A stretch of DNA of 64,000 nucleotides, from assembly GCA_029834535.1 (NCBI GenBank), contig JAQMWT010000322.1:310001-374000 (forward strand). The letters run 5' to 3'. Of the stretch, positions 50,748 to 60,492 are shown one piece after another. The notes beneath the pieces were generated by a model. It searched no databases, had not been told where the DNA came from, and saw nothing but the letters and a program-made list of their open reading frames with translations. The stretch comes from Chrysophaeum taylorii. Taxonomy: Eukaryota > Sar > Pelagophyceae > Pelagomonadales > Pelagomonadaceae. The first letter of the stretch is position 1. Each line of letters opens with the position of its first letter. The translations under genes and the position numbers were made by a program.

Positions 50748-53700
50748 ATGGTGGCGAGTAATATACTCTACGTGACGTCGAGCCGGGGCTCGCAGCGCCT
50801 CGCACCGCTCCGATCGTCGTCGGCCGAGTCGAATAATCTGACGGTGGATGTCTACCTGGCAGGGCTCGAGCGTGCGCTCGGGCGGCTGGTCGTGGGTTAC
50901 GACGATACGCTGCAGGACTTGCGCCACGCCATCTACGCCCAAATCAGCATCCACAAGCTGCCACCACGGTTCGCCTTTGCGAAAGACGATGGCGGGGGCA
51001 TTCGCCACGAGGCCTCCGAGCGCGTTGCCGACTACGCGCCGCGCGTCGTCATCGCGCCCAAGACCGTCCGAGGGGCGCTGCCGACGAGTGGTCGCATCAA
51101 GGCGATGCGCAAGGCAAAGGCGGCCGTGGCGGCGGTGCTGGAGGAGGACGACGACGACGAGAACACCGCGAGCCTCGTCTCGCGCATGAATCCGCCCTTG
51201 CGGACAGCCTGGGAGCCCGTGCCCTCGATTAGGCCGCGGCGCAAGGCAGCAAGTCCCTCGCGTCGCCGGCCGAGCCCGAAAGCGCACGCCGCCGCCGCGT
51301 CCACCGCCACACCGTTCGTCGTCGCAAACCTGAATCGGCTCGACTCCTCGATGAGTGCCGCCGCGCTGGCTCAGCTTCGCGCGATCCTCGACGCGCACGC
51401 GACGCGCGCCGCCGCGTGCATCCAACGAGTGCACAGAGGTCGCGCGGGTCGGCGCCTGGCAGCACAGCTCAAGATGGACCTCGTTCAGCAGAAGCGGCGC
51501 GAAAGCCTCGCCAAGGCGCGAGAGGCGACGAGGCGCACGATCACGTTCCGGCGCTTGGGCCGCGCCATGCGCGCGGGAGGGCCCAAAGACAAGCCGACGC
51601 GATCGAGGTCGCGCCGGCCGAGCCTCGACACGTCTGTCGTGAGAGAAACGGAAGACGACGAGTCATCGACGGCAGCGCGCGCCTGCTGCCTTCAAGAAGA
51701 AGACCAGTCGAACGAAGAATTGACGACGTTGTCGTCGATGCCGTCGATGCGATCTTTCGGGACGACGAGGTCGTCGTTCGATTCTGACGTCGTCCAATTC
51801 TCGACCGGCCGGCCGACGATCGACGACGACGCCGCCGCCGCCGTCAAGGATTCCCTCGATTGGTGGGCTGACAAGTTGTCCCACGACGAAGAAGAGGGGC
51901 CGCACCTCCACGATACCGCAGCGTGCCGAAGACTCTCGGCAGCACCACCAGTACCTTTGCCCGTATCCGCCGACCTGGACGACGACAGCGGCGGCGGTAA
52001 AAAAACACCACGAGTGGGTGAGCGGGCTTCGGTGTTGCGCGCCGCGCGGACGACGGCGGCCACCGACGACGAGGGGCCACCGATCGTCGCGTACACGTCG
52101 TTAAAAATGAAAAGCGTTCGTCACCTCGCGCGCATCCGGGCCGTCGACTCGAATCACTTCAGCGTCGAAGTATTCCTCAAAGCCGCCAAGGCCTGGGTCC
52201 ACCGCGTTACTGTGCGCTGCGACGAGACGACCGACGAATGGGTGCACGGCGTCCACGCGTTGGCCACCCAGCACAAGGAGATCGACGACAAGGTGAAAGT
52301 CGCGTTCTGTAAACGCGTTGCCTGTGCAGTCCACGACGTCGATCCCGTCGAGGACGGCCCTATCCACGAGCTCTTGTTGGCCCCTCCCCTGCAGCGGCGC
52401 GTCTCGGCCATCCCGCACGCGGAGGTCGTGCGCCGCGCTGGCAAACGGCTCCTGGTCCGTGGCATCGTCATCTCTGGCTTCAAGACGCTCTGTATGATTT
52501 TCCGTAGCTCTAATCCGAGCGCGTGCTTCGAGGTCCAGGTCTTGCTCATGGACCACAACAGTAAACTTCTGACAGCCGAGCTCCCGAAGCACGAACTCGA
52601 TCGTATTGCCGCCGGCTACGCGCTTCCAAGGGAGGCCGACGACAAGGATCTCGCCGAAATTGTGCTCCGCACGCTACAAATACGCACTAACGACGACGAC
52701 GACGACGACGACGCGGGAAACCACGAGCTCGTCGTCAGCGTGCCTTTTCTGAACAGTGGTCTCCTCTGCGAGGTATTGGATGAGCCGCCACTGCCGACCC
52801 CTCTCCTCGCAGCATTCGCGGCCGCGGCCGACGAGCCCGTCAAAAAAAAACAGCCCCGCAGGTCTAAAGTGCGCGTCTTGACTATTCAAGGCCGTCGGTA
52901 CCTGGCGCGTTTTTTGGTTCTGCCGGAAGATGGGGCAGACTCATCCTTCCAAGTTCATTACCACGACCCTTCCACGGACGGAGTAACGAACTTGTGGCTT
53001 CGCCCGGAGAATGTGGGCGATTCCATCTCGGATGGCGACGTCAACCAACTGATTGCGGAAGCATTCAATCCTCTCGTCGCGACGACAACGACCACGTCCC
53101 GAAAAACGAGCGTTGTGACCATCCCTGCGCAGCGAGAAACCAAGACGCGTGAAAATCAACAGGAGCAGCAACCTGAACAAGAGGTGGCGGATGCCACAAA
53201 AAAGACGGCGGACGCCATGGTGGACGACGCTCGGGTATTTCACAACCTGTGTTCACTTCCTCAACACCAAGCGCCATGTGAGCCATACCGGGATCAGCAG
53301 CCGCTGCAAGAGTCACGCCCGTTGTACTCGTCGGCCGTCGTCCTATGCGGGAAACGGTGCCTGGCCAAGGTTTTCGAGGATGGCGACAAATTGCGCGTCA
53401 AGGTCTATTGCAAGTCAAAAAATGTGCCCGATCTTTTTGTTACGATGAAGGAATCGAAGCAGCGTCTTGGGTTCGGAACGCCAGTCGAACTCACGTCGGA
53501 AGTGTGGACCAACGAGTTGTGCTGCCGCCTGCTTAAGCTGCTCCGTTTGGGAAATCCGCCGGACGAAAAACTCTATCTGGAAAGCGACCAGCAGCTTCTC
53601 TCAAATCGGCGTCGAGCCTCCGACCAGGTGCCGCGCGTTCTAGGCGAAGCGACCAATCGACGCCGTTCGTCTGAAACTCACGCGACAACGAGAGAATATG

Positions 53701-56051
53701 CGCGTGGCATCGTCGTCAGTGGACAGCGCGCATTGGCGAAAATTGTCCTCAATGATGATCGCAGTTGCGACGTTGAGATCCTGGTCGTGACTTCATCAAC
53801 CAAGCTCAAATTGAAAATTCCTCCTTCAGATATGGCCACTATTGTCAACCCCAACCAAAGCGACTTAAAAGCTGTCTTCAAGCAAGTGTCGCTAGCCTTG
53901 GTTCTTGTCGACGAGAAAGCCGATGGTCGTCGCTTAGGTTTTGAAAAAAAATACTGCAGCGAAAATCCGTCGAGTGAAGTGGCAAAAGATGAGATGCAGC
54001 GTGACGGAAGAAAGCTATTTTCACCTACCGATGGAGGCGGTAGTGCCCCCCAGATGGCTTCTGCTTATGAAAAAAGCGAAGAGCCGAATGACGCGGACAC
54101 CGCGTCAGCGAAACAACAACAACAACAACAACAACTTAAACTCAAATTTGATCGAGGGGCACGTTCCAATCGAAGAGTAGGCTTGAAGATAAGCGGCTCG
54201 TACGCGGTCTGCGCGCTCGACTTTGCCGACGACGGATGCAGAGTTCAAGCAGTCAAACTCTCTGCGCCGGAAGTCAAGTTGACAACGCACATTCGAGCTG
54301 ACATCCTACAACCAGCTGCAGACGAGCATCTCATCTGCAGCCGCCTTTCGATCCGGCAAGCTGGCGGCTCTGAGGACCTCGTCTTTGAGGACCAGCGGCA
54401 AAAGCAAGACGAACACGACAGCTTGATGGAGCTCCCTGCGATCGACAGCATTGACGTGTCCCCCACTACCGCAGAGATGGTGGACGACGGAGCTACCCAC
54501 ATCGACATTGTGGAGACGCCTGCCATTGCAACTCCAGCTACCACGTGCTCGACGGAAGTAGCATCAACTATTGAGACACCACCAGCTGCTGAAACCGATG
54601 TGTCACAACATCCAGTTTCGATCATGCCAAATCCGACCGAGGACATTATCGCCTCGGGCGCATCCTCGCTCAGTGCGCTGAACGATGCAGCGAGCGACGT
54701 CAATGAGGAGACTGCGACGGCACTTTTGGACGGTTGTGACGAGAATAGTCGGAAGACAGAGGATGTTTCACATCAGGACATGCCACCCAAGTCCACAAAT
54801 ATCAAATCCCCGCGTTGTGAAAAAGTCATCCCTGCGTTTGCTGGCGGTGTCGCTGCCAAAGAAAGCAACGGGCTTAATGAACAAACTGTTCGAGACGACA
54901 ATCAAGCATCCGAACCAATCGGGCAAAAAATTGCTACGAGCTCCGAGGAGGCTTTGATTGCCGCAGACGGGTTCGACAGTGCGCCAGAGCGCGGAACGTT
55001 GGTCGAGTCAGAAAGCAGCACGTGGAGCCTCTCGACGGTGGCCCCGGAGGAGATCACACGCGTGGCTGCTCCCGCCGCCGTAATAAGCTCGGTGCTCCTC
55101 GAACAGAGCCCGCGACTTTCGGACTCGTCATCTTCCGAGGGTTCGATTATCCGAGGTCGCGACATCAAAGTGGGAAACCAACACCATCTCGCCAAGGTGC
55201 GTGCGACCGACGAAGGGATTGTCATCAAGCTTCACGCCATAACCTCGGACGAGGTGCAGGAGCTTGAGCTAACCGAGACCGACATCTCCCGTCTCGGGCT
55301 CGTGCTGAAAAACCGGTTCGACCCGGAGGAGATCCGAGAGGTCTCCGAGACGCTGTTAGGGTCTCTCTGCAAATTGCAGACGCCGCGTCAAAGCTCGTTG
55401 GGGTTCGCGTTGAGTTCCTTGGCGCCTTCCCCCGCCGCATTCGATGACGATTGCAGCGACGTAACCGTAAAAACCGCAAAGCGGCTCGACGGCGAATTCT
55501 CGCTTCTTCTCTTGAAATTTCAAACGGAGCGGCTTCGCGTCGAGGCGCATGTTGTCAACTCGGACACGCAATACGACCTCGAGCTCGGTCCGTCAGACTG
55601 GAGGCACTTGGGATTTGGACCCGTCGACACCATGTCGAACGAAAACAAACTCGATCTCTGCAACGTGGTTGTCGCCGACGTCGACCTTGCTTCAGAATCT
55701 GCCGGCGGCAGAAGGCTCGTCCTTCGACGGGACCACGACGCTGCACCCCACGATTCGATCCAGATGACCTTTCGACTCAAGTCGAACGATGGCGCCCACT
55801 CCTGCACGTATTTGCTGGTTCGCCTCTTTGAAAACGGAGACAAGGTCAGAATCCTTGTCCTCGACGCCACCAGGGACGTGGCTTGGACACACACCATCGA
55901 CCCGGGCGATATTCACCTGCCCGCGCCGGCCCTCACATCGCAGGTTGCTAGATACCTGGTCGACACCTGCTGCGCTGACGGCGGCCACCTCCCCAAGCCA
56001 CTGACGCAGGCACAGGGTGCCGCCGAACACAACCGTGCTACGTTGAGGTAG
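50748..56051 (+). CDS. IQ-motif protein with about ten copies of an unrecognised ~75-residue domain
   Basis: 1767 residues, intronless, starting at the first ATG of the frame (50748). One IQ motif (AACIQRVHRGRAGRRLAAQL, about residues 220-240) suggests calmodulin binding. The rest is built from a repeated unit: a short strand, G/S-x-R/K-x-LA-K/R-V/I, then a strand-rich core ending in a helix. Approximate copies are at 5-85, 447-515, 565-645, 707-778, 861-935, 984-1054, 1141-1202, 1467-1544, 1574-1648 and 1673-1746. Representative cores are KRCLAKVFEDGDKLRVKVYC, QRALAKIVLNDDRSCDVEIL and QHHLAKVRATDEGIVIKLHA. Low-complexity acidic linkers join them. The 3' half has lower GC than its neighbours. 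I cannot name the domain. A scaffold role is a guess. Confidence 0.65.
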   Translation: MVASNILYVTSSRGSQRLAPLRSSSAESNNLTVDVYLAGLERALGRLVVGYDDTLQDLRHAIYAQISIHKLPPRFAFAKDDGGGIRHEASERVADYAPRVVIAPKTVRGALPTSGRIKAMRKAKAAVAAVLEEDDDDENTASLVSRMNPPLRTAWEPVPSIRPRRKAASPSRRRPSPKAHAAAASTATPFVVANLNRLDSSMSAAALAQLRAILDAHATRAAACIQRVHRGRAGRRLAAQLKMDLVQQKRRESLAKAREATRRTITFRRLGRAMRAGGPKDKPTRSRSRRPSLDTSVVRETEDDESSTAARACCLQEEDQSNEELTTLSSMPSMRSFGTTRSSFDSDVVQFSTGRPTIDDDAAAAVKDSLDWWADKLSHDEEEGPHLHDTAACRRLSAAPPVPLPVSADLDDDSGGGKKTPRVGERASVLRAARTTAATDDEGPPIVAYTSLKMKSVRHLARIRAVDSNHFSVEVFLKAAKAWVHRVTVRCDETTDEWVHGVHALATQHKEIDDKVKVAFCKRVACAVHDVDPVEDGPIHELLLAPPLQRRVSAIPHAEVVRRAGKRLLVRGIVISGFKTLCMIFRSSNPSACFEVQVLLMDHNSKLLTAELPKHELDRIAAGYALPREADDKDLAEIVLRTLQIRTNDDDDDDDAGNHELVVSVPFLNSGLLCEVLDEPPLPTPLLAAFAAAADEPVKKKQPRRSKVRVLTIQGRRYLARFLVLPEDGADSSFQVHYHDPSTDGVTNLWLRPENVGDSISDGDVNQLIAEAFNPLVATTTTTSRKTSVVTIPAQRETKTRENQQEQQPEQEVADATKKTADAMVDDARVFHNLCSLPQHQAPCEPYRDQQPLQESRPLYSSAVVLCGKRCLAKVFEDGDKLRVKVYCKSKNVPDLFVTMKESKQRLGFGTPVELTSEVWTNELCCRLLKLLRLGNPPDEKLYLESDQQLLSNRRRASDQVPRVLGEATNRRRSSETHATTREYARGIVVSGQRALAKIVLNDDRSCDVEILVVTSSTKLKLKIPPSDMATIVNPNQSDLKAVFKQVSLALVLVDEKADGRRLGFEKKYCSENPSSEVAKDEMQRDGRKLFSPTDGGGSAPQMASAYEKSEEPNDADTASAKQQQQQQQLKLKFDRGARSNRRVGLKISGSYAVCALDFADDGCRVQAVKLSAPEVKLTTHIRADILQPAADEHLICSRLSIRQAGGSEDLVFEDQRQKQDEHDSLMELPAIDSIDVSPTTAEMVDDGATHIDIVETPAIATPATTCSTEVASTIETPPAAETDVSQHPVSIMPNPTEDIIASGASSLSALNDAASDVNEETATALLDGCDENSRKTEDVSHQDMPPKSTNIKSPRCEKVIPAFAGGVAAKESNGLNEQTVRDDNQASEPIGQKIATSSEEALIAADGFDSAPERGTLVESESSTWSLSTVAPEEITRVAAPAAVISSVLLEQSPRLSDSSSSEGSIIRGRDIKVGNQHHLAKVRATDEGIVIKLHAITSDEVQELELTETDISRLGLVLKNRFDPEEIREVSETLLGSLCKLQTPRQSSLGFALSSLAPSPAAFDDDCSDVTVKTAKRLDGEFSLLLLKFQTERLRVEAHVVNSDTQYDLELGPSDWRHLGFGPVDTMSNENKLDLCNVVVADVDLASESAGGRRLVLRRDHDAAPHDSIQMTFRLKSNDGAHSCTYLLVRLFENGDKVRILVLDATRDVAWTHTIDPGDIHLPAPALTSQVARYLVDTCCADGGHLPKPLTQAQGAAEHNRATLR

Positions 56052-56380
56052 TCTCGTGCCCCGCCCCGCCCTTGGTATTTAATTGGCGACTGCTCTTAGC
56101 AGGGGGAGGTGGCGAGGGGCTCGTTTTTGGAGGTGAGGCAGCGGTACCTAGGTCGCGGATGTACCCCGAGGCCGAATCAGGGTCGTCGAAGAAAGAGAGG
56201 AAGGGGGGCGTCCGCAGGGCATATGCTCCCTGCCGCCGGACTCTTATGTGCGACGGAGCGTGGCGTCCTCCTTTGCGGCCTTGGGTGGGGCTGCCCCAGC
56301 GTTCAATCATTCTGCCCCCATTTTGTTATCTTTGTCCAATTCGATTTAACGTTCGTGAAGCCCACGTGTGTGTTACCACG
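56052..56380. other. Spacer / 5' leader of the ChaN gene
   Basis: 329 nt between tandem genes. The ChaN reading frame extends upstream without stops to 56072, but the sequence there is of poor coding quality, so I treat it as leader and promoter. Confidence 0.4.
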
Positions 56381-57559
56381 ATGCTCGTCACGGTGGTGGT
56401 CCTCGTTCACGTGTCGGCGCTGTCAGTCGGCACAAGACGGAGCGTCGTACGGTGCAATCATGAGGGCGCGAGCCGACGAGAGGTGTTCTCGGCGGCGGCT
56501 GCGGCGGCAACAACAGTGCCGAGTGCGTGGGGGTTCGAGGACAACGAGATGTTGGTAGCACAGAGCGTGACGTACCTCGTGGTACCCGACAGCAGTCCGC
56601 GGCTGCACCCGTCGCTCGAGCCGATCAACGGAGGAAGGGCGATCGAGTACCTGTCCAAGGGGACGAGGGGCGTGTTTCTTGGCGAACACCACGACGCGAG
56701 CGCCGACCACGCCGTCCAGGCCGAGCTAATTCGATCGCTGTCGTCGCGGCGGCAGTGCTGCGTGGGTCTCGAGGCAGTCCAGCAACGGTTCCAGCCGGCG
56801 TTGGACTTGTACGTTGATCGAAAAATATCTGCGACCGAAATGAGGCGTCGAGTCGAGTGGGACTCGCGATGGGTGTGGCCCTTCGAGCGGTACTTGCCCG
56901 TGTTCGAGGCATGCCGTGCCACGGGTACCAAGCTCCTCGCACTGAACGTCGACAGCGAGGACCTCGCCAAGGTCGAAGTGGGGGGCTACGCGAATTTGGA
57001 GAGATCTGCCCTAAACCGGTACGTGCCGGACGGTCAGATCTTCGTCCAGTTTGCAAACACGACGGCTTTCCGCGAGTACGTCCGCTACGTCATCGAACCC
57101 TCTTACAACGCCCACGCGCAAATGGGCATTCTTCGCACGACTATCACCGGTCAGCTCCTGGATGCGGACATGCCTTTCGCGAACTTCTATTCGGGACGCA
57201 TGCTCTGGGACTCCTCGATGGCCAACATCGCGGCCGATTACTGCCGCGAAAACCCAACGCACCTTTTCATCGGCTTGGTCGGCGCGGACCATGTCAAGTT
57301 CGGCTGCGGCGTTCCGGCGCGCTTTGCCCTCGCCCTCGATGTCCCGCTCCCTAGGGTCAAGAGCGTCCTCTTGAACCCTTCGCCTTTCGACACCTCCCCC
57401 GACATCATCTCCACGTCGGTCCCCCCCTTTACGCTCCAACTCCGCTTCGCCGAGGTAGGCGCCAAGAACACCGCCGACGCCAGGCAAACCGCCTCGCCCC
57501 AGCAAAGTGTCTTGCCGCTTGCCGACCTCATTTGGTTGGGTGGTGTCGAAGATGCCTGA
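56381..57559 (+). CDS. ChaN-like haem-binding protein, plastid-targeted
   Basis: 392 residues from the ATG at 56381. The N-terminus is a signal peptide (MLVTVVVLVHVSALSVGTRR) followed by an Arg-Arg stretch and an Ala-rich hydrophobic segment (ASRREVFSAAAAAATTVPSA), which resembles a plastid and then thylakoid-lumen (Tat-type) targeting series. The mature part matches the ChaN/DUF399 haem-binding family: VFLGEHHDASADHAVQAELI, CVGLEAVQQRFQPALDLYV, WPFERYLPVFEACRATGTKL, then MPFANFYSGRMLWDSSMANI and LFIGLVGADHVKFGCGVPAR. Plant relatives are RETICULATA-related plastid proteins. Haem handling in the lumen is inferred from the family and targeting. Confidence 0.82.
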   Translation: MLVTVVVLVHVSALSVGTRRSVVRCNHEGASRREVFSAAAAAATTVPSAWGFEDNEMLVAQSVTYLVVPDSSPRLHPSLEPINGGRAIEYLSKGTRGVFLGEHHDASADHAVQAELIRSLSSRRQCCVGLEAVQQRFQPALDLYVDRKISATEMRRRVEWDSRWVWPFERYLPVFEACRATGTKLLALNVDSEDLAKVEVGGYANLERSALNRYVPDGQIFVQFANTTAFREYVRYVIEPSYNAHAQMGILRTTITGQLLDADMPFANFYSGRMLWDSSMANIAADYCRENPTHLFIGLVGADHVKFGCGVPARFALALDVPLPRVKSVLLNPSPFDTSPDIISTSVPPFTLQLRFAEVGAKNTADARQTASPQQSVLPLADLIWLGGVEDA

Positions 57560-57606
57560 TTGTCGACCCTCGTCTTCCTTCTTCTGTACACTCCCGAAAT
57601 TCCCAC

Positions 57607-57789
57607 TTTCTTCTTCTTCTTCTTCTTCTTCTTCTTCTTCTTCTTCTTCTTCTTCTTCTTCTTCTTCTTCTTCTTCTTCTTCTTCTTCTTCTTCTTCTTC
57701 TTCTTCTTCTTCTTCTTCTTCTTCTTCTTCTTCTTCTTCTTCTTCTTCTTCTTCTTCTTCTTCTTCTTCTTCTTCTTCTTCTTCTTCTT
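57607..57789. repeat. (TTC)n / (GAA)n microsatellite
   Basis: About 61 uninterrupted TTC units, 183 nt, beginning some 50 nt after the ChaN stop codon and therefore probably within its 3' UTR. All-pyrimidine on the plus strand. Smaller GAA tracts recur at 57907-57957 on the plus strand. Confidence 0.97.
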
Positions 57790-58099
57790 GGGCTCCCTCG
57801 CCTTTCTGCTTCCCTTGGCTGTTCATATGAATTGTGAAGACAATTGTGAAGACTGCACCGCGCGAAAGTAACTAGGATTACTTGTAATATTACTTACACA
57901 GGCTCGAAGAAGAAGAAGAAGAATGAGGAATGAGGAGGCGAAGAAGAAGAAGAAGAAATGAGGGGGTCCCGCGCCGGTGCCGACATTATCCAGCACCCCG
58001 GATATTATTCGAGAGATCCTCAATCTGCCTTGCAACAAGATCCGCGATGTCCAAAGTGAGAAAGCTTGTCGGGGGCTTGCGTGATAATATAGCCCGCGG
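57790..58099. other. Spacer with GAA tracts
   Basis: Purine-rich plus-strand segment with AAGAAGAAG tracts (57905-57958). No gene seen. Confidence 0.4.
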
Positions 58100-60240
58100 T
58101 CGTCACGTGAAGCTATGAAAGACGGGAACGTTGGCTTGCGGTGTATGCACATTCGAGGTGTTTCCCGGATCCACGGCGGTAGACGTCGCGGCCATTTGGA
58201 CACTCGAGGCGGATGAGCGCGTGGCCGCCGTCCCATCAATCATCGTCGTCTGCCACCCATGATAAAGTTCATTCACCGCCCTTGTTCCCGTCGCTCTCCT
58301 CGTCATTTGTTGTCCTCAAAAAGCCCTCGTCGTCGTATTCATTGTCCGCCAAATCTAAGCGCCAGGTCTGAGTGGTGTCGCTAAGAATGCTGGACGATAC
58401 GCCATTAGCTATATCCAGCGTAGCCGTCATTTTCCTCGACAAAGACCCAGCCCTCACCATCGAGTTCGTTTCAATGGCTTTTCAATGACTCACTCCGGGC
58501 AATCATGTAGATGCCCGACTGCAGGTTCTTCACATCCACGCAGGATGCGACCATCAATCAGCACGGTTGGCTTCGCCAAGATTGTGGCATTGTTGACCGC
58601 GCATGACATCGACGGCCTCGTCAAGGCGAAGCACTTCGAGTTGTCAACGGAGGCGTTCGTGCCGCCAATGCGCAGTCCGCAACAGCCCTTCCTTGATATC
58701 GCGACGGCGCCTCGATCACGAGTTTCTGCTGTTCGTGAGCGAGCAAGATCTTGAGCGCAGCGTCGAGTAGCGATGTGCGCCGAAAACGAACGGATGATCG
58801 ACGCGTCGCTCACGACTGCCGACGATTGATATTGCGTAGGTTGGCACATGGGTCAAGGCCCTCTGAAGCTCGCGGCCGGATGTGATCTCTGTCGACGCGT
58901 CGTCGATAATGACATCGTAGCCGGCGAGATTCTGGATGCCTGCGCTGCCGGCAGCCGAGAAGGTCTTGGCCGGTTGCGTCGGCTCCATGATGCAGCTTAA
59001 AGACTCTCCGCACCAGCTCGATGGCGCGTTTCAAGTCCGTAATCCTATCGATCATCGTCATGGTCTCACCCGCCATGGTCTGATCGCTGAGCTCTAAGCG
59101 CTAGATGTCCAGTCGCGTGCTATGCTGTTGCGCTCGACGCCAATTTGTGGTGTCGCCAGCTCGAGATGCCTTCGAGTGGCGAGGCATCTGTGGAGGCATC
59201 AATGAGCTCGGCAGAGATCGAGAGCGGCAAGGACTCCCCATCTCAGCACGCAATGGGCGCGAACGAAGCACTCCGCCAGCGTGTGTAACTCACGCGCTCT
59301 GGGCTGACGACCGCCTCGACGACCGCGACCAAGACCTCGGGCACATCGCTCTGCGCCACGCACAAGGCGGGAAGCTTCATGCTCGGCTGCGCATCTCGGC
59401 CCTCAGAGCGCCTCCGTGTTGGCGCCCTTGCACGACATCGATACGCAAACTGTGGCGTGTTCCACCACGAGCCCCTCGACGCGTACGCTCGGAGCCGCTT
59501 GGTTTCCTCGGTCCTCGACAGACTCAAGCTCAAGCGCTGTCTGTGCCGCGTCACGGTTTTGAAATCCTCTTTCGCCGCTGGCTTCGCAGCCGGCTCCAAC
59601 TTGTCTATCGCCCTTTCGGCTTCACCACGCCGCGCTCCCGTTGCTTCTCATTGGAGGCTTGGTGGCATTCGATGAGAATCTGGAGCTGTGCCCCCCGTCG
59701 TGAAGAGTCGAGGGCCCAGGTCTCCTCGGCCTCGAAGGCGCAAGCGAATGCAAATTCGGCCTCGTGCTTGGCGACGACAGCGCACCGCTGCTGTGTCTCC
59801 TTGGCCACCATGAAACTTTCGAAGATCCTGCCCCTCTTAGCGCGGAATGCCTCTAAGGCGATGGTGAGGACCGGATGGGCGCATCGGTTTGACGAGGTTG
59901 AAGTGGGCGCGCGCACGACTCGCTGCCTCTGAGTGCGCTTAGGGATCGTGATTCTCACTATTTGCACACTCGCGCATGAAGCGAACGAAAACATTGATCA
60001 TCATGCGAGAAGCGAGATCGTTCCGATATCCCGCGCCGCACAAAGTCGACTGGTAACACGCCCTCGATCTAACGCATCGCCCCACGTCGATCGGCGCTTC
60101 TGGGTTGTCGGGAAGCGGCACAATGCACATGCGCACCTCCACCACGAATATCTTTGCGTCGCACGCGCCTTGTGGCTCTCGAACGCTCCGCCGGAAGAGC
60201 GGACAATTCTGGACAACTCTGGGCCCTTTGTGGCCGAACT
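58100..60240 (-). pseudogene. Decayed unidentified coding region
   Basis: Minus-strand frames show protein-like stretches in a consistent order but in changing frames, with several breaks. They include helical sequence around 59610-59900 (FMVAKETQQRCAVVAKHEAE), then MIDRITDLKRAIELVRRVFK (59050-58990), NLAGYDVIIDDASTEITSGR (58930-58870), NNATILAKPTVLIDGRILRG (58600-58540) and LSDTTQTWRLDLADNEYDDE (58390-58320). Base composition is lower in GC than in the intact genes. I do not recognise a family. It may be an old mobile-element gene or a dead host gene. Confidence 0.4.
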
Positions 60241-60304
60241 CAAACCCTCGTCGCAGAAGATTCTCAGTCAGTCCCTGAAGGAATGGTTAGTAAAAAATTG
60301 AAAA

Positions 60305-60405
60305 CACGCCTTTCGGCGCCCCTCGTCTACAGACCCGTGATGCCGGACTGGCTCCTGTCGGTCCGGCCTGGCTCCCATGCTCCGGAGAGGTCTGAAGTTA
60401 GTTAG
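60305..60405 (+). repeat. Dispersed repeat A, copy 2
   Basis: Inverted match to 1833..1930. Shared features are CTCGTCTACAGACCCGTGAT (one mismatch to copy 1), GACTGGCTCCTGTCGGTCC and the terminal GAGGTCTGAAGTTAGTTAG. It directly follows the decayed coding region and precedes the 3' end of the M11 peptidase gene. Confidence 0.75.
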
Positions 60406-60492
60406 TTACAAATTTAAAACAAGCCAAGACAACGCTGTTTCGACTGCGGCACATCTTGGGCGCCTCTGCAAGAAAAAGTGGGGCAAACGAAG

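Noticed and set aside
57011-57826. 271-residue minus-strand frame with a long poly-Glu start
   Set aside because: The poly-Glu is the GAA/TTC microsatellite and the rest is antisense to the ChaN gene.
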